In this document: positions 44,236 to 54,411 of the stretch, one piece after another | Layout of the letters: the number at the start of each line of letters is the position of its first letter | Numbering within the stretch: position 1 is the first letter of the stretch | Assembly: GCA_964247695.1 (NCBI GenBank) | Contig: CAXTVI010000004.1 | Span: forward strand, 62,001-126,000 | Direction: 5' to 3' | Origin: Lichenicoccus sp964247695 | Lineage (GTDB): Bacteria > Pseudomonadota > Alphaproteobacteria > Acetobacterales > Acetobacteraceae | DNA length: 64,000 nt | Notes under the pieces: model-generated | What the model was told of the DNA's origin: nothing | The model's database searches: none | The model's input: only the letters and a program-made list of their open reading frames with translations | Program-made: the position numbers and the translations under genes

Positions 44236-45897
44236 TCAGAAGACGCTGTGCAGGACGGCGTACAGAATTCCGGCCAGCAGCGCCGCCACCGGCAGGGTCA
44301 GGATCCAGGCCATCGCCATGTTGCGCAGCGTGCTCATCTGCAGGCCGGAACCGTTCGCCGCCATCGTGCCGGCGACGCCGCTCGAGAGGATGTGCGTCGT
44401 CGAGACCGGCAAGCCCCAGGCCTCGGCCATGCCGATGGTGGCCGCGGCGACGACTTCCGCCGAGGCGCCCTGCGCGTAGGTCAGGTGGTCCTTGCCGATC
44501 TTCTCGCCGACCGTGATCACGATGCGCTTCCAGCCGACCATGGTGCCGAGCCCGAGCGCGATCGCGACCGAGACCTTCACCCAGACCGGGATGTAGCGAG
44601 TGCCCTGATTGAGGTGTCCGGTATACGCCTTCATCGTGCCCGCATCCCCGCCGGAGAACGCGCCCGGCAGCATGACCAGGCTGCCGACCGCCGCCGAGGC
44701 GAGGTACATGTCGTTGCGGATGTTCGGCACCGCCTCGGCGGGCACGTGGCGGATTGTGCCGTTCTTCTGGATCTGGCTGGCGATGTCCGACGAGAGCGAG
44801 GCCAGGGCGGCGTAGACCTGCGGCTGGTTGAGGTCGCGGGTCTTGAGCGCATGGTCCACCACCGAGCGCGCCTGCGCGGCCTCCGGCAAGGCAGCGGAGC
44901 CGGCATGCGCGTGCAGGATCGCCTCGGCCTGGTGCGTGGTCTCGATAAAAGCCGGCATCGCGCTGTCCGGCATGGCGCGGTTGAGCGCGAAGGCGGTGGG
45001 CGCGGCGCCGATCAGGATCAGCATGATCAGCCCCATGCCCTTCTGCCCGTCATTGCCGCCATGCGAGAACGAGACGCCGGTGCAGGTCAGGATCAGCAGC
45101 GAGCGGATCCAGAGCGGCGGCGGCTTCTTGCCCTCGGGGGCCTGGTAGAGATCCTTCCGGTGCACCAGCAGCTTGAGCAGCAGCAGCAGGCCACCGGCGG
45201 CGACGAAGCCGATCAGCGGGCTGAACAGCAGCGACTTGAGCACGGTGAACACCGGCCCCCATTGCAGGCCGGCACTGGCCTCGGACGCAGGTGCGAGCAG
45301 CTGGTTGGCGAGGCCGACACCGATGATCGAGCCGATGAGCGCGTGCGAGGACGAGTTCGGGATGCCGAACGCCCAGGTCGCGAGGTTCCAGACGATCGCC
45401 GCCAGCAGCAGCGCGAAGATCATCGGATAGCCGCCGGTGCTGCCCGCGTTCAGGATCAGGTCGATCGGCAGCATGGTGATGATCGAATACGCGACCGCAC
45501 CCGTCGAGGTGAGCACGCCAAGGAAGTTGAAGGTGCCGGACCAGACCACCGCCACGGCCGGCGACAGGCTGTTGGTGTAGATGACCGTGGCCACCGCATT
45601 GGCCGTGTCGTGGAAGCCGTTCACGAACTCGAAGCCGAGCGCCACCAGCAGGGCGAGGCCGAGCAGCACCAGCGTGCCGATCGCCAGCGCCGGCGCGTGG
45701 CTCGCATGCATGTCGGTGACCAGCCCGAACAGCGCATAGCCCAGTCCGCCGGCCAGCAGCACGAAGAACAGCAGCGCGCCGCTCAGGCTGGGGCGGCTGC
45801 CGCCGCCGGTGTCGTTTTGAAAGCGCGTGGACTGGAGCCGCGCCGGCCTCGCGCCGGCACCCGGACGCCGCAGCGCGACATCGGACATCATGCTCAT
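44236..45897 (-). CDS. pit: Inorganic phosphate transporter, PiT family
   Basis: A 553-residue low-affinity phosphate/metal-phosphate symporter. The duplicated PiT signatures are present: GFEFVNGFHDTANAVATVIYT with FNFLGVLTSTGAVAYSI in the first half, and WGLPVSTTHILSSGVAGTM in the second. Two hydrophobic halves flank a hydrophilic central domain (about residues 290-420). Several ATGs lie at the start (45897, 45891, 45888); GGGGG just before the first would suit 45891 better. It follows the solute-binding protein gene after 99 bases. Confidence 0.92.
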   Translation of the reverse strand: MSMMSDVALRRPGAGARPARLQSTRFQNDTGGGSRPSLSGALLFFVLLAGGLGYALFGLVTDMHASHAPALAIGTLVLLGLALLVALGFEFVNGFHDTANAVATVIYTNSLSPAVAVVWSGTFNFLGVLTSTGAVAYSIITMLPIDLILNAGSTGGYPMIFALLLAAIVWNLATWAFGIPNSSSHALIGSIIGVGLANQLLAPASEASAGLQWGPVFTVLKSLLFSPLIGFVAAGGLLLLLKLLVHRKDLYQAPEGKKPPPLWIRSLLILTCTGVSFSHGGNDGQKGMGLIMLILIGAAPTAFALNRAMPDSAMPAFIETTHQAEAILHAHAGSAALPEAAQARSVVDHALKTRDLNQPQVYAALASLSSDIASQIQKNGTIRHVPAEAVPNIRNDMYLASAAVGSLVMLPGAFSGGDAGTMKAYTGHLNQGTRYIPVWVKVSVAIALGLGTMVGWKRIVITVGEKIGKDHLTYAQGASAEVVAAATIGMAEAWGLPVSTTHILSSGVAGTMAANGSGLQMSTLRNMAMAWILTLPVAALLAGILYAVLHSVF

Positions 45898-45996
45898 CCC
45901 CCGAGATTGTCCGCGTTCCTAGACGGGCGGCTGCACCGGCGGTGTGTCAGTTTGTTGACATTACGGAACGGCAACGGAAGCCGTCGCCACGATCGG

Positions 45997-47028
45997 TCAG
46001 CTCAACTCGTGGTCCCAGTAGTGCCGCAGCTCCAGTCCGTTGCGGGCGACCGCATCGAGCGAGAGCGGCCGGAACCGCGCCTGCTGCGCGGCGGTGAAGC
46101 CGATGCGGGCGGCCAGCGCCGCATCGAGCCGGGCATCGGTGATCGTCGGCAGCAGCCCGGTGCGCTGGGCGACAAGGCGCTGCACATCGGGATGCAGCAG
46201 CAGGTCCAGGTAGCTCATCGCCGCCGCCTGCTGCTTGGAGGCGACAGGAACGCAGCCCAGGATGGTGAACGGGATCGCACCCTCGAGCGGCACCTGGTCG
46301 CGCACCGGCCGCCCCTGCGTCTGCCACACATGCACACGCGAGCGCCACATCGGCGCCATGTCGATCTCGCCCTTGGCCAGAGCGTCGCCAAGCGCCTCGT
46401 TGTCGGCGAACAGGCGCAAGGTTCCGGCCTTGCGCAGGGCGGAGAACACGTTGCGCGCCGCCTGCAGGCTGGCCGGACCGTCATGCTGCTCGGCGATCGC
46501 GGCGGCGGCGAGGTTGTGGATCGCAAGCTGGCTGGAGAAGCCGACCCGGCCGTGCCGCGCGAGGGCGAACAGTTCACGGAAGCCGCGCGGCGCCACTCGC
46601 ACGCGAGCCGTGTTGTAGGCGATGGTCAGCGCGGTGCGGCCCTGCGGCACCCCGTACGGCGCGCGCAGGCCGCTGGCGATCGTGGGCAGGCTGGCGACGC
46701 CCGCCGTGGTCACCGGGGAGAACAGTTGCCGCAGCGACAGCCGGTAGGCATCGACATCGGAGATCAGCGCGACATCGATGCCGCCGGCGTCCGGCGACAG
46801 CAGCCGCGCGACCCGCTCGGGCTCGGTGGCCGTGCGCTGCCCGACCGCGATCTCGAGACCGCCGGCGCGGGCATCCACCACCTCGCGCAGCACCTCGGCA
46901 TAGGAGCCGCTCCAGCAGGCGACCTCGATATGCCGGGCCGCCGGGGCGGCCGCGCTGGCGCCACGGGGAGCCGCCGCCAGGAGGGCGGGGCCGGCGAGCA
47001 GAAGCCGTCGCGAGAGGGAGAGGCGCAT
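45997..47028 (-). CDS. Orphan extracellular solute-binding protein (PotD/AfuA-like)
   Basis: A 343-residue periplasmic protein. The start MRLSLSRRLLLAGPALLAAA is a signal peptide with a twin arginine, possibly Tat-type, cleaved near ASA. The mature part has HIEVACWSGSYAEVLREVV, RTALTIAYNTARV, the hinge region AIPFTILGCVPVASKQQAAAMSYLDLLL and a C-terminal helical lobe, as in polyamine or iron-binding proteins of ABC importers. No permease or ATPase gene is nearby, so the ligand and partner are unknown. The ATG at 47028 has GGAG seven bases upstream. It lies 54 bases downstream of gltB. Confidence 0.8.
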   Translation of the reverse strand: MRLSLSRRLLLAGPALLAAAPRGASAAAPAARHIEVACWSGSYAEVLREVVDARAGGLEIAVGQRTATEPERVARLLSPDAGGIDVALISDVDAYRLSLRQLFSPVTTAGVASLPTIASGLRAPYGVPQGRTALTIAYNTARVRVAPRGFRELFALARHGRVGFSSQLAIHNLAAAAIAEQHDGPASLQAARNVFSALRKAGTLRLFADNEALGDALAKGEIDMAPMWRSRVHVWQTQGRPVRDQVPLEGAIPFTILGCVPVASKQQAAAMSYLDLLLHPDVQRLVAQRTGLLPTITDARLDAALAARIGFTAAQQARFRPLSLDAVARNGLELRHYWDHELS

Positions 47029-47082
47029 GGAAGGCTCCCTACAAGCAGCACCTCGTCCTGTCGAGCCGTCCCCGAGGAACAA

Positions 47083-50000
47083 TCAGGCCATCAGCGCCAT
47101 CTGCTGCGGCGCCGCCTGGTTCAGCGCCTTGGCGTACTCCTTCGGCACGACATGCCAGAAATGCGGCAGCGCCTTGTCCCAGTCATGCAGCAGCAGGGCG
47201 GCGAACCGGCTGCTGGTCTCTCGCGCATGCGTCACGATCAGGCCGCGCAGCTCCTGCTCGACCGCACCCTCGCCGACCCGGCTCCAGCCGAGCGTCTCCG
47301 GGTTCACCCGCAGCTCGAAATCGCCGCGCTGGTCATAGACAAAGGCGATGCCGCCGGTGAAGCCGGCGCCGAAATTATCGCCCACCGGTCCCAGCACCAC
47401 CACCGTGCCGCCGGTCATGTACTCGCAGCCGTTCGAGCCGCAGCCCTCGATCACCGCGACCGCGCCGGAGTTTCGCACCGCGAAGCGCTCGCCGGCCTGC
47501 CCTGCCGCATAGAGCGCACCGGCGGTGGCGCCATACAGCACGGTGTTGCCGATGATCGCGTTCTCGTTGCTGATGAGCTGCGAGGACGGCGCCTGCCGCA
47601 CCACGATGGTCGCGCCCGACAGCCCCTTGCCGACATAGTCGTTGGCGTCGCCGATCACCTCGAGCTTCAGCCCCTGCACCGCGAAGGCGCCGAGCGACTG
47701 CCCGGCCGAGCCGCGCAGCCGGACCGTAAGATGACCCGCCGCCAGCGTTTCCATGCCGAAGCGGCGCACGATCTTGCTGGAGATCTTGGTGCCGATGGCG
47801 CGATGCGTGTTCTGCACGTTGTAGTGCAGCTGCATCTTCTCGCCGTGGTCGAACAGCGGCTTGGCGTCCGCGATCATCTGCGCGTCCAGCGTCTCCGGCA
47901 CCTCGTTGCGGCCCTCGCGGGTGCAGAACCGCGCATGTGGACCGGGATCGGCCTGGGCCAGCAGCGAGTTCAGGTCGAGATCGTCGAGATAGTCGGCCCC
48001 TCGGCTGACCTGGTGCAGCAGGTCGGTACGCCCGATGATCTCGTTCATCGTGGAGAAACCGAGCGAGGCCAGGATGTTGCGGACATCCTCGGCGATGAAC
48101 GAGAACAGGTTGATGACCTTCTCGGGCGTGCCCTCGAACTTCGCCCGCAGCGCCTCGTCCTGGGTGCAGACGCCGACCGGGCAGGTGTTGGAGTGGCACT
48201 GCCGCACCATGATGCAGCCCATCGCCACCAGCGACGCGGTGCCGATGCCGAACTCCTCGGCGCCGAGCATCGCCGCCATCACCACGTCGCGCCCGGTCTT
48301 GAGGCCGCCATCGGCGCGCAGCTTCACCCGGTGGCGCAGGCGGTTCAGCATCAGCACCTGATGCGCCTCGGCGAGCCCCATCTCCCAGGGCAGGCCGGCA
48401 TATTTCACCGAGGTCTGCGGGCTGGCCCCCGTGCCGCCCGAGTGCCCCGAGATCAGGATCGCATCCGCCCGCGCCTTGGCGACGCCGGCGGCGATGGTGC
48501 CGATCCCCGAGCGCGCCACCAGCTTCACGGTGACGGTGGCCTCCGGATTGATCTGCTTGAGGTCGTAGATGAGCTGGGCGAGGTCCTCGATCGAATAGAT
48601 GTCGTGGTGCGGCGGCGGCGAGATCAGGGTGACGCCGGGGGTGGCGTGACGCAGCTTGGCGATCAGCCCGGTCACCTTGAAGCCGGGCAGCTGGCCGCCC
48701 TCGCCGGGCTTTGCGCCCTGCGCCATCTTGATCTCGATCTCGCGGCAATCGTTCAGGTACTGCGCGGTCACGCCGAACCGGCCGGACGCGATCTGCTTGA
48801 TCGCCGACGAGGCATTGTCGCCGTTCGCACGTGGCTTGGAGCGCGCCGGGTCCTCGCCGCCCTCGCCGCTGTCCGAGCGCGCGCCGATGCGGTTCATCGC
48901 GATCGACAAGGTCTCATGGGCTTCGGGACCAAGTGCCCCGAGCGAGATCCCCGGCGCCAGCAGCCGCTTCCTGATCTCGGTGATGCTCTCGACATCCTCT
49001 ACCGGGATCGGCGTGCGACCCTCGCGGAAATCCAAGAGATCGCGCAACGCCACCGGCTTCTGCCGCCGTACCGCGTCCGCGTAGCGCTTGTACGTGGTGA
49101 AGCTGTCGGTGGCACACGCGGTCTGCAGCGTGTGGATCAGGCCACCGTCGAAGGCGTGCACCTCGCCGCGCCGGCGCAATTTGTACAGCCCGCCCACCGG
49201 CAGCGTGATCGCCTCGTCGCTCCACGCCGCCTCGTGCAGGCCGAGCACGTTCTGCGCCAGGCCCGACAGGCCGATCCCGGAGATGCGCGACGGCATGCCC
49301 GGGAAGAACTCGGCGACCAGCGCGCGCGACAGGCCGATCGCCTCGAAGTTGTAGCCGCCGCGATACGACGCGATCACCGAGATGCCCATCTTGGACATCG
49401 TCTTGAGCAGCCCCTTGTCGATGGCCTTGCGGTAGCGCTCGACCGCGGTGCGCAGCGAGATGTCGCCAAACAGCCCGCGACGATGCCGGTCGGCGATGCT
49501 CTCCTGGGCGAGGTACGGGTTCACCGTGGTGGCGCCCACGCCGATCATCACCGCGATCGCGTGCACGTCCAGGCACTCGGCGGTGCGCACGTTGAGGCTG
49601 GTGAAGGTGCGCAGCGAATGCCGCACCAGATGCGTGTGCACCGCCCCGGTCGCCAGGATCATCGGGATGTAGGCGCGTTCCGGACCCTGGTGCTCGTCGG
49701 TCAGGAACACGTGCGCGCAGCCGGCCCGCACGCCCTCCTCGGCCTCCCGCCTGATCCGCTCGATCGCCGAGCGCAGCCCCGCCTCGCCCTCGTCCGCCTG
49801 GAAGGTGCAGTCGATCACGCACGAATTGGCGCCGAGGAACTCGCGCAGCGCCTGATGCTCGCCGGTGGACAGCATCGGGCTCTCGAGCTGCAGCAGCTCG
49901 CACTGCGCCTCCTCCTCGGCCAGCACATTGCCCAAGTTGCCGAGCCGGGTGGTGAGGCTCATCACCCGCGTCTCGCGCAGGCTGTCGATTGGCGGGTTGG

Positions 50001-51630
50001 TGACCTGGCTGAACGCCTGCCGGAAATAATGCGCCAGTCCCCGGTAGGTCTCCGACAGCACCGCGAGCGGGGTGTCGTCGCCCATGCTGCCGATGGCTTC
50101 CGCACCCTCGGCGCCCATCGGCTGCAGGATCATCTCGAGCTCCTCGAGCGTGGTCCCGACCGCGAGCTGGCGCCGGCGCAGCGCCTCGCCGGTGTAGTGC
50201 ACCGGCTCTCCGGCATCCGCGCGCACGATCTCGTCGATGCGGTGGATGCGCCTCGCCCAGCCGGAATAATCGTGCCGGCCCGACAGCAGGTCGAGCAGGG
50301 CGTCGTCGCCGTAGAAGCGGCCTTCCTGCAGGTCGACGGCCACCGTCTGGCCCGGACCGAGGCGGCCACGGCTGACGATGTCGCCCTCGGGCACCTTCAC
50401 CATGCCGGTCTCGGAGCCGACGATCAGCATGTCGCTCGCCGTGACGGTGTAGCGCAGCGGACGCAGCCCGTTGCGGTCGAGGCCCGCGATCACCCAGCGC
50501 CCGTCGGTGCCGCAGATCGCCGCCGGTCCGTCCCAGGGCTCCATCACCGCGTTGCAGTACAGGAACATGTCGCGGTGTGCGGCATTCATCGCCGGGCCCT
50601 GAACGATGGCGGCCGGGATCATCAGCGATTTGGCCATCGGGGCGTCGCGGCCGGCAAAGGTCAGCAGCTCGAAGACGTTGTCGAGCGAAGCGGTATCGGA
50701 GCCGCCGGCTTGCACCACCGGCTTGATGTCCTCGATGAACGGGTCGAGCACCGCGTCCGCGAGCCGCGTCTCGTGGCTTTTCATCCAGTTGACGTTGCCG
50801 GAGATCGTGTTGATCTCGCCGTTATGCGCGAGCTTGCGGAACGGCTGCGCCAGGCGCCAGGTCGGGAAGGTGTTGGTCGAGTAGCGCTGGTGGTAGATCG
50901 CGAACCGGCTGACGAACCGCTTATCCAGCAGATCCGGATAGAAGTCGGTCAGGTTCTCGGCGAGGAACATGCCCTTGTAGATCACCGACCGGCAGGACAG
51001 CGAGCAGATGTACAGCTCCGCCACCTGCGCCTCGATGGCCGCCTTCTCGATGCGCCGACGTATGACGTAGAGGTCGCGCTCGAACTCCGCCTCGGGCACG
51101 GAGCGCAGGTTACGTATCATGATCTGCTCGATCTCGGGCCGGGTCGCGTTGGCCTTTTCGCCGATGCAACTCGTATCGATCGGCACCTGTCGCCAGCCAT
51201 AGATGCCGTAGCCGAACGCCAGGATCTGGGTCTCGACGATGGCGCGGCAGCGCTCCTGCGCCGACAGGTCGGTCTTCGGCAGGAACACCATGCCGATGCC
51301 GATCACCTGGCCGCTGCCGGCGGGACTGCCGGCGCGCGCGATGGCGTCGGCGAAGAAGTCCTGCGGGATCTCGACATGGATGCCGGCGCCGTCGCCGGTC
51401 TTGCCATCGGCATCCACGGCGCCGCGATGCCAGACCGCGCGCAGGGCGGCGATACCGGCCTCCACCACGTCGCGCCGGCGTCGGCCATCGAGCGCCGCCA
51501 CTAGCCCGACGCCGCACGCATCGTGCTCCTGGCTGGCGTCGTAGGTGCCGGAGATCGCTTCGGCGTTGCGCTGCCAGGCTGCAACGAACTCGGCACCGCT
51601 CTCGTGATCAGGATGATCCATCGGGCTCAC
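47083..51630 (-). CDS. gltB: Glutamate synthase large subunit
   Basis: NADPH-GOGAT alpha subunit of 1515 residues; it converts glutamine and 2-oxoglutarate to two glutamates. A propeptide of about 38 residues precedes C39 in DACGVGLVAALDG, which becomes the catalytic N-terminal cysteine of the glutaminase domain. Then come the central domain, the FMN-binding synthase domain (SGHSGGTGASPQTSVKYAGLP) with the [3Fe-4S] cysteines in CIMVRQCHSNTCPVGVC, and the C-terminal beta-helix with ANDYVGKGLSGATI and GCGSNGCEYMTGG. The GTG at 51630 overlaps the gltD stop (GTGA); an ATG at 51621 is also possible. Confidence 0.97.
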   Translation of the reverse strand: MSPMDHPDHESGAEFVAAWQRNAEAISGTYDASQEHDACGVGLVAALDGRRRRDVVEAGIAALRAVWHRGAVDADGKTGDGAGIHVEIPQDFFADAIARAGSPAGSGQVIGIGMVFLPKTDLSAQERCRAIVETQILAFGYGIYGWRQVPIDTSCIGEKANATRPEIEQIMIRNLRSVPEAEFERDLYVIRRRIEKAAIEAQVAELYICSLSCRSVIYKGMFLAENLTDFYPDLLDKRFVSRFAIYHQRYSTNTFPTWRLAQPFRKLAHNGEINTISGNVNWMKSHETRLADAVLDPFIEDIKPVVQAGGSDTASLDNVFELLTFAGRDAPMAKSLMIPAAIVQGPAMNAAHRDMFLYCNAVMEPWDGPAAICGTDGRWVIAGLDRNGLRPLRYTVTASDMLIVGSETGMVKVPEGDIVSRGRLGPGQTVAVDLQEGRFYGDDALLDLLSGRHDYSGWARRIHRIDEIVRADAGEPVHYTGEALRRRQLAVGTTLEELEMILQPMGAEGAEAIGSMGDDTPLAVLSETYRGLAHYFRQAFSQVTNPPIDSLRETRVMSLTTRLGNLGNVLAEEEAQCELLQLESPMLSTGEHQALREFLGANSCVIDCTFQADEGEAGLRSAIERIRREAEEGVRAGCAHVFLTDEHQGPERAYIPMILATGAVHTHLVRHSLRTFTSLNVRTAECLDVHAIAVMIGVGATTVNPYLAQESIADRHRRGLFGDISLRTAVERYRKAIDKGLLKTMSKMGISVIASYRGGYNFEAIGLSRALVAEFFPGMPSRISGIGLSGLAQNVLGLHEAAWSDEAITLPVGGLYKLRRRGEVHAFDGGLIHTLQTACATDSFTTYKRYADAVRRQKPVALRDLLDFREGRTPIPVEDVESITEIRKRLLAPGISLGALGPEAHETLSIAMNRIGARSDSGEGGEDPARSKPRANGDNASSAIKQIASGRFGVTAQYLNDCREIEIKMAQGAKPGEGGQLPGFKVTGLIAKLRHATPGVTLISPPPHHDIYSIEDLAQLIYDLKQINPEATVTVKLVARSGIGTIAAGVAKARADAILISGHSGGTGASPQTSVKYAGLPWEMGLAEAHQVLMLNRLRHRVKLRADGGLKTGRDVVMAAMLGAEEFGIGTASLVAMGCIMVRQCHSNTCPVGVCTQDEALRAKFEGTPEKVINLFSFIAEDVRNILASLGFSTMNEIIGRTDLLHQVSRGADYLDDLDLNSLLAQADPGPHARFCTREGRNEVPETLDAQMIADAKPLFDHGEKMQLHYNVQNTHRAIGTKISSKIVRRFGMETLAAGHLTVRLRGSAGQSLGAFAVQGLKLEVIGDANDYVGKGLSGATIVVRQAPSSQLISNENAIIGNTVLYGATAGALYAAGQAGERFAVRNSGAVAVIEGCGSNGCEYMTGGTVVVLGPVGDNFGAGFTGGIAFVYDQRGDFELRVNPETLGWSRVGEGAVEQELRGLIVTHARETSSRFAALLLHDWDKALPHFWHVVPKEYAKALNQAAPQQMALMA

Positions 51631-53084
51631 TCCGCTGCTGCCTGTGTGTTGACCTGGGCGTGCTCCTGCAGCCAGCGATGCATGCTGACGGCGGCATCCC
51701 GGCCGTCGCGTATCGCCCAGACCACCAGGCTGGCGCCGCGCACGATGTCGCCGGCGCCGAACACTCCGGGCAGGCTGGTCATGAAGCTGCTATGGCCGAC
51801 CTTGAGCGTGCCCCAGCGCGACACCTCCAGGGCGGGCTCCCCCCAGAGCTTCGGCAGCGGCTCGGGGTCGAAGCCGAGCGCCTTGATCACCAGGTCAGCC
51901 TGCAGGGTGAAGCCGCTGTTCTCGACCGCATCGACCGACTGGCGGCCGGTGGCGTCCGGCAGGCCGAGCTTCATGCGCACGGCGCGCACCCCGGTCACCG
52001 AATTGTCGCCGAGGAAGGCTTCGGGCGCCGCCAGCCAGACGAAATCCACCCCCTCGTCCTCGGCGTTCTTCACCTCGCGCAACGAGCCCGGCATGTTGGC
52101 CCGGTCGCGGCGATACAGGCACTTCACCGAGGCGGCCCCCTGCCGCACGGCGGTGCGCACGCAATCCATCGCGGTGTCGCCGCCGCCGATCACCACCACA
52201 TGCTTGCCGGTGGCATCCAGCAGGCCGCTATCGAAGTCCGGCACCACGTCGCCGAGCGAGCGCCGGTTCGACGCGGTCAGGTAGTCGATCGCCTTGACGA
52301 TGCCGGGCAGCCCGACGCCGGGACCGCCCATGTCGCGTGACTTGTAGACCCCGGTCGCGATCAGCACCGCGTCGTGCCGCGACCGCAGGGTCGAAAACGC
52401 GATGGTCTCGTCATCGTCCACGTCGCCGATGCCGCGGCCGAGATGGAACACGATGCCGCCCTGCTCGAGCAGCTTGTGCCGGCGGGTGACGATCTCCTTT
52501 TCCAGCTTGAAGCCAGGGATGCCGTAGATCATCAGGCCGCCGATGCGGTCGTAGCGATCATAGACATGCACCCGGTAGCCGCGCTTGCGAAGCTGCTCGG
52601 CCGCGGCCAGTCCGCCTGGCCCGGCGCCGACGATCGCCACCGACTGCTCGCGCTCCAGGTGCGGCTTGACCGGACGCACCCAGCCGGCCTCGAAGGCATG
52701 ATCGGTGATGAACCGCTCGACCGCGCCGATGGTGACGCTCTCGAAACCCTTCTCGATGACGCAGTTGCCCTCGCACAGCCGGTCCTGCGGACAGATGCGA
52801 CCGCAGATCTCGGGGAAGTTGTTGGTCGCCGAGCTGACCTCGTACGCCTCCTCGAGACGCCCCTCGGCCGTGAGCTTCAGCCAGTCGGGGATGTCGTTGG
52901 AGAGCGGGCAGTGGATCGAGCAGAACGGCACGCCGCATTGCGAGCACCGACTTGATTGCACCTCGGCCGCCTGCACGCTGAACGAGCGGTAGATCTCGTT
53001 GAAATCCTCGCGCCGCTCAGGGACCGCGCGCTTGTCCGGCTGGTGTTGCTGCACGTGGGTGAATTGCAGCATGCGATCGGCCAT
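51627..53084 (-). CDS. gltD: Glutamate synthase small subunit
   Basis: NADPH-GOGAT beta subunit, 485 residues; it passes electrons from NADPH through FAD to the large subunit. The N-terminal cysteines CSQCGVPFCSIHCPLSND and CGRICPQDRLCEGNC bind two [4Fe-4S] clusters. VAIVGAGPGGLAAAEQLRKRG is the FAD motif, and VVVIGGGDTAMDCVRTAVR the NADPH motif. The ATG at 53084 has AAGGA seven bases upstream. gltD precedes gltB here, with a four-base overlap; in many bacteria the order is gltB-gltD. The 212-base region upstream holds no gene I can support. Confidence 0.97.
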   Translation of the reverse strand: MADRMLQFTHVQQHQPDKRAVPERREDFNEIYRSFSVQAAEVQSSRCSQCGVPFCSIHCPLSNDIPDWLKLTAEGRLEEAYEVSSATNNFPEICGRICPQDRLCEGNCVIEKGFESVTIGAVERFITDHAFEAGWVRPVKPHLEREQSVAIVGAGPGGLAAAEQLRKRGYRVHVYDRYDRIGGLMIYGIPGFKLEKEIVTRRHKLLEQGGIVFHLGRGIGDVDDDETIAFSTLRSRHDAVLIATGVYKSRDMGGPGVGLPGIVKAIDYLTASNRRSLGDVVPDFDSGLLDATGKHVVVIGGGDTAMDCVRTAVRQGAASVKCLYRRDRANMPGSLREVKNAEDEGVDFVWLAAPEAFLGDNSVTGVRAVRMKLGLPDATGRQSVDAVENSGFTLQADLVIKALGFDPEPLPKLWGEPALEVSRWGTLKVGHSSFMTSLPGVFGAGDIVRGASLVVWAIRDGRDAAVSMHRWLQEHAQVNTQAAAE

Positions 53085-53296
53085 GGCGGGGTCCTTGCAC
53101 CGAGGCGGGGCGTCAATCAGGGAGAAGAGCCGGCAGCCTTCGCAACGAGGCGGCGGCTCCTGACCGCAGACACTATCGAGATAGAGACCGCACAGAAAAG
53201 ACAGCTAGACTGACCTAGTTTGCGTCGATTGGCAGATTCGTTTGCAGGACTGCCAATAAACTCAAGAAATCAGCCGCGAGAACGGCCGATTCGGAC

Positions 53297-54244
53297 CTAT
53301 TGCGGGATCTCCTTCCTGCCGCCGCCGGGCCGGTAGCGGTTCAGGTAGCCTGGCACGACCAGTTCCAGCGGTGTCGGGGCAATCCCCAGCGCGTCGAAGC
53401 CGGCGGCGTCCCCGGAGACCACGTTGTCGCGCTCCAGCATGGCGAGCTGGTCGCGGGTCAGCGGCTTGCCCGGAACATGCTCGAGAATCGCGGCCTGCAG
53501 GCGCGCCAGACCCATGGGCACTTCGAACATGCGCGGCTTGCGCCGCAGTTCATGCAGCATCCAGGCCATCAGCTCGCGGAAGCTCCAGACCCTGGGCCCA
53601 CCCAGTTCGAAGGTGCCTCCCGCGAAGGGCTGCCCGTCGATGACGCGCATGACCGCCTCGGCCACGTCGCCGGCATAGACCGGCTGGAACTTCGTATTGC
53701 CGCAGAACAGCGGGAACACCGGCGCGATCCGGGCGATGCCGGCGAAGCGGTTGAAGAAGGCATCCTCCGGCCCGAACACGATCGAGGGGCGCAGCACCAC
53801 CGCCCTCGGGAAGGCGGCGTGCACGGCCTGCTCGCCGGCATGCTTGCTGCGGCCATAGCCGCTCGGGCTGTCGGATGCCGCACCGATCGCCGACATCTGC
53901 ACCAGGGCGCCGGCACCGGCGGCGGCCGCCAGCCGCGCCACGCGTCCGGCGCCCTCGGCGTGCACTTGCATGAAGTCGCCGGACCTCGCCTCGGCCAGGA
54001 TGCCGACCAGGTTGACCACAACGTCCGCGCCCTCGACCGCCTGGGCCACGCTGGGCTCGTCGGCGAGCGAGGCGTAGAGCGGCACGACCTGGCCGACGCG
54101 TCCCATCGGGCGCAGTTCGTTGGCGCGCGACGGGCGGCGCACCGCCACCCGAACCACGTGGCCCTGCTGCGCCAGCCGCTTCACCACGTAGCGGCCCAGG
54201 AAACCGGAGCCACCGAACACCGTCGCAACGCTTCTTATCGCCAT
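53297..54244 (-). CDS. NDUFA9-like NAD(P)-binding protein
   Basis: A 315-residue atypical SDR. ATVFGGSGFLGRYVVKRLAQQGH is the dinucleotide motif at the N-terminus; VVNLVGIL, SAIGAASDSPSGYGRSKHAGEQAV (with YGRSK) and VVLRPSIVFGPEDAFFNRFA follow. This pattern is typical of alphaproteobacterial homologues of the complex I accessory subunit NDUFA9/39 kDa. The role in bacteria is unproven; quinone or lipid binding has been suggested for the family. The ATG at 54244 has GAGG six bases upstream. Confidence 0.85.
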   Translation of the reverse strand: MAIRSVATVFGGSGFLGRYVVKRLAQQGHVVRVAVRRPSRANELRPMGRVGQVVPLYASLADEPSVAQAVEGADVVVNLVGILAEARSGDFMQVHAEGAGRVARLAAAAGAGALVQMSAIGAASDSPSGYGRSKHAGEQAVHAAFPRAVVLRPSIVFGPEDAFFNRFAGIARIAPVFPLFCGNTKFQPVYAGDVAEAVMRVIDGQPFAGGTFELGGPRVWSFRELMAWMLHELRRKPRMFEVPMGLARLQAAILEHVPGKPLTRDQLAMLERDNVVSGDAAGFDALGIAPTPLELVVPGYLNRYRPGGGRKEIPQ

Positions 54245-54411
54245 CGGGGGCCTCGCCATCAGGGATTGCGTCCTATCGTCAAGGACGTGGGTCGACGGAA
54301 CGATCCGGCCGACAGATCGGCTGCATCACTATCGGAGGGCTCCGGTTCGCTCAACCGGCCGCATACCCTGCGCTCACCGTTACGAAACCGCACAAACCTG
54401 TCCGGCGCCAG

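Noticed and set aside
45945..45960. TGTCA ... TGACA upstream of the PiT gene, considered as a Pho box
   Set aside because: Pho boxes are direct repeats of TGTCA-type units; this is an inverted repeat with only five-base arms, which is common by chance.
43750..51504. A plus-strand open frame of 2584 codons
   Set aside because: It runs antisense to gltB, PiT and adaptor genes whose protein motifs are unmistakable. In high-GC DNA the strand opposite a long gene often stays open; the translation is H/R/D/Q-rich without any domain.
53230..53246. Sigma-54-like element TGGCAG ... TTGCA upstream of gltD
   Set aside because: The GG-to-GC spacing is one base too long, the element points away from gltD, and no plus-strand gene follows it.
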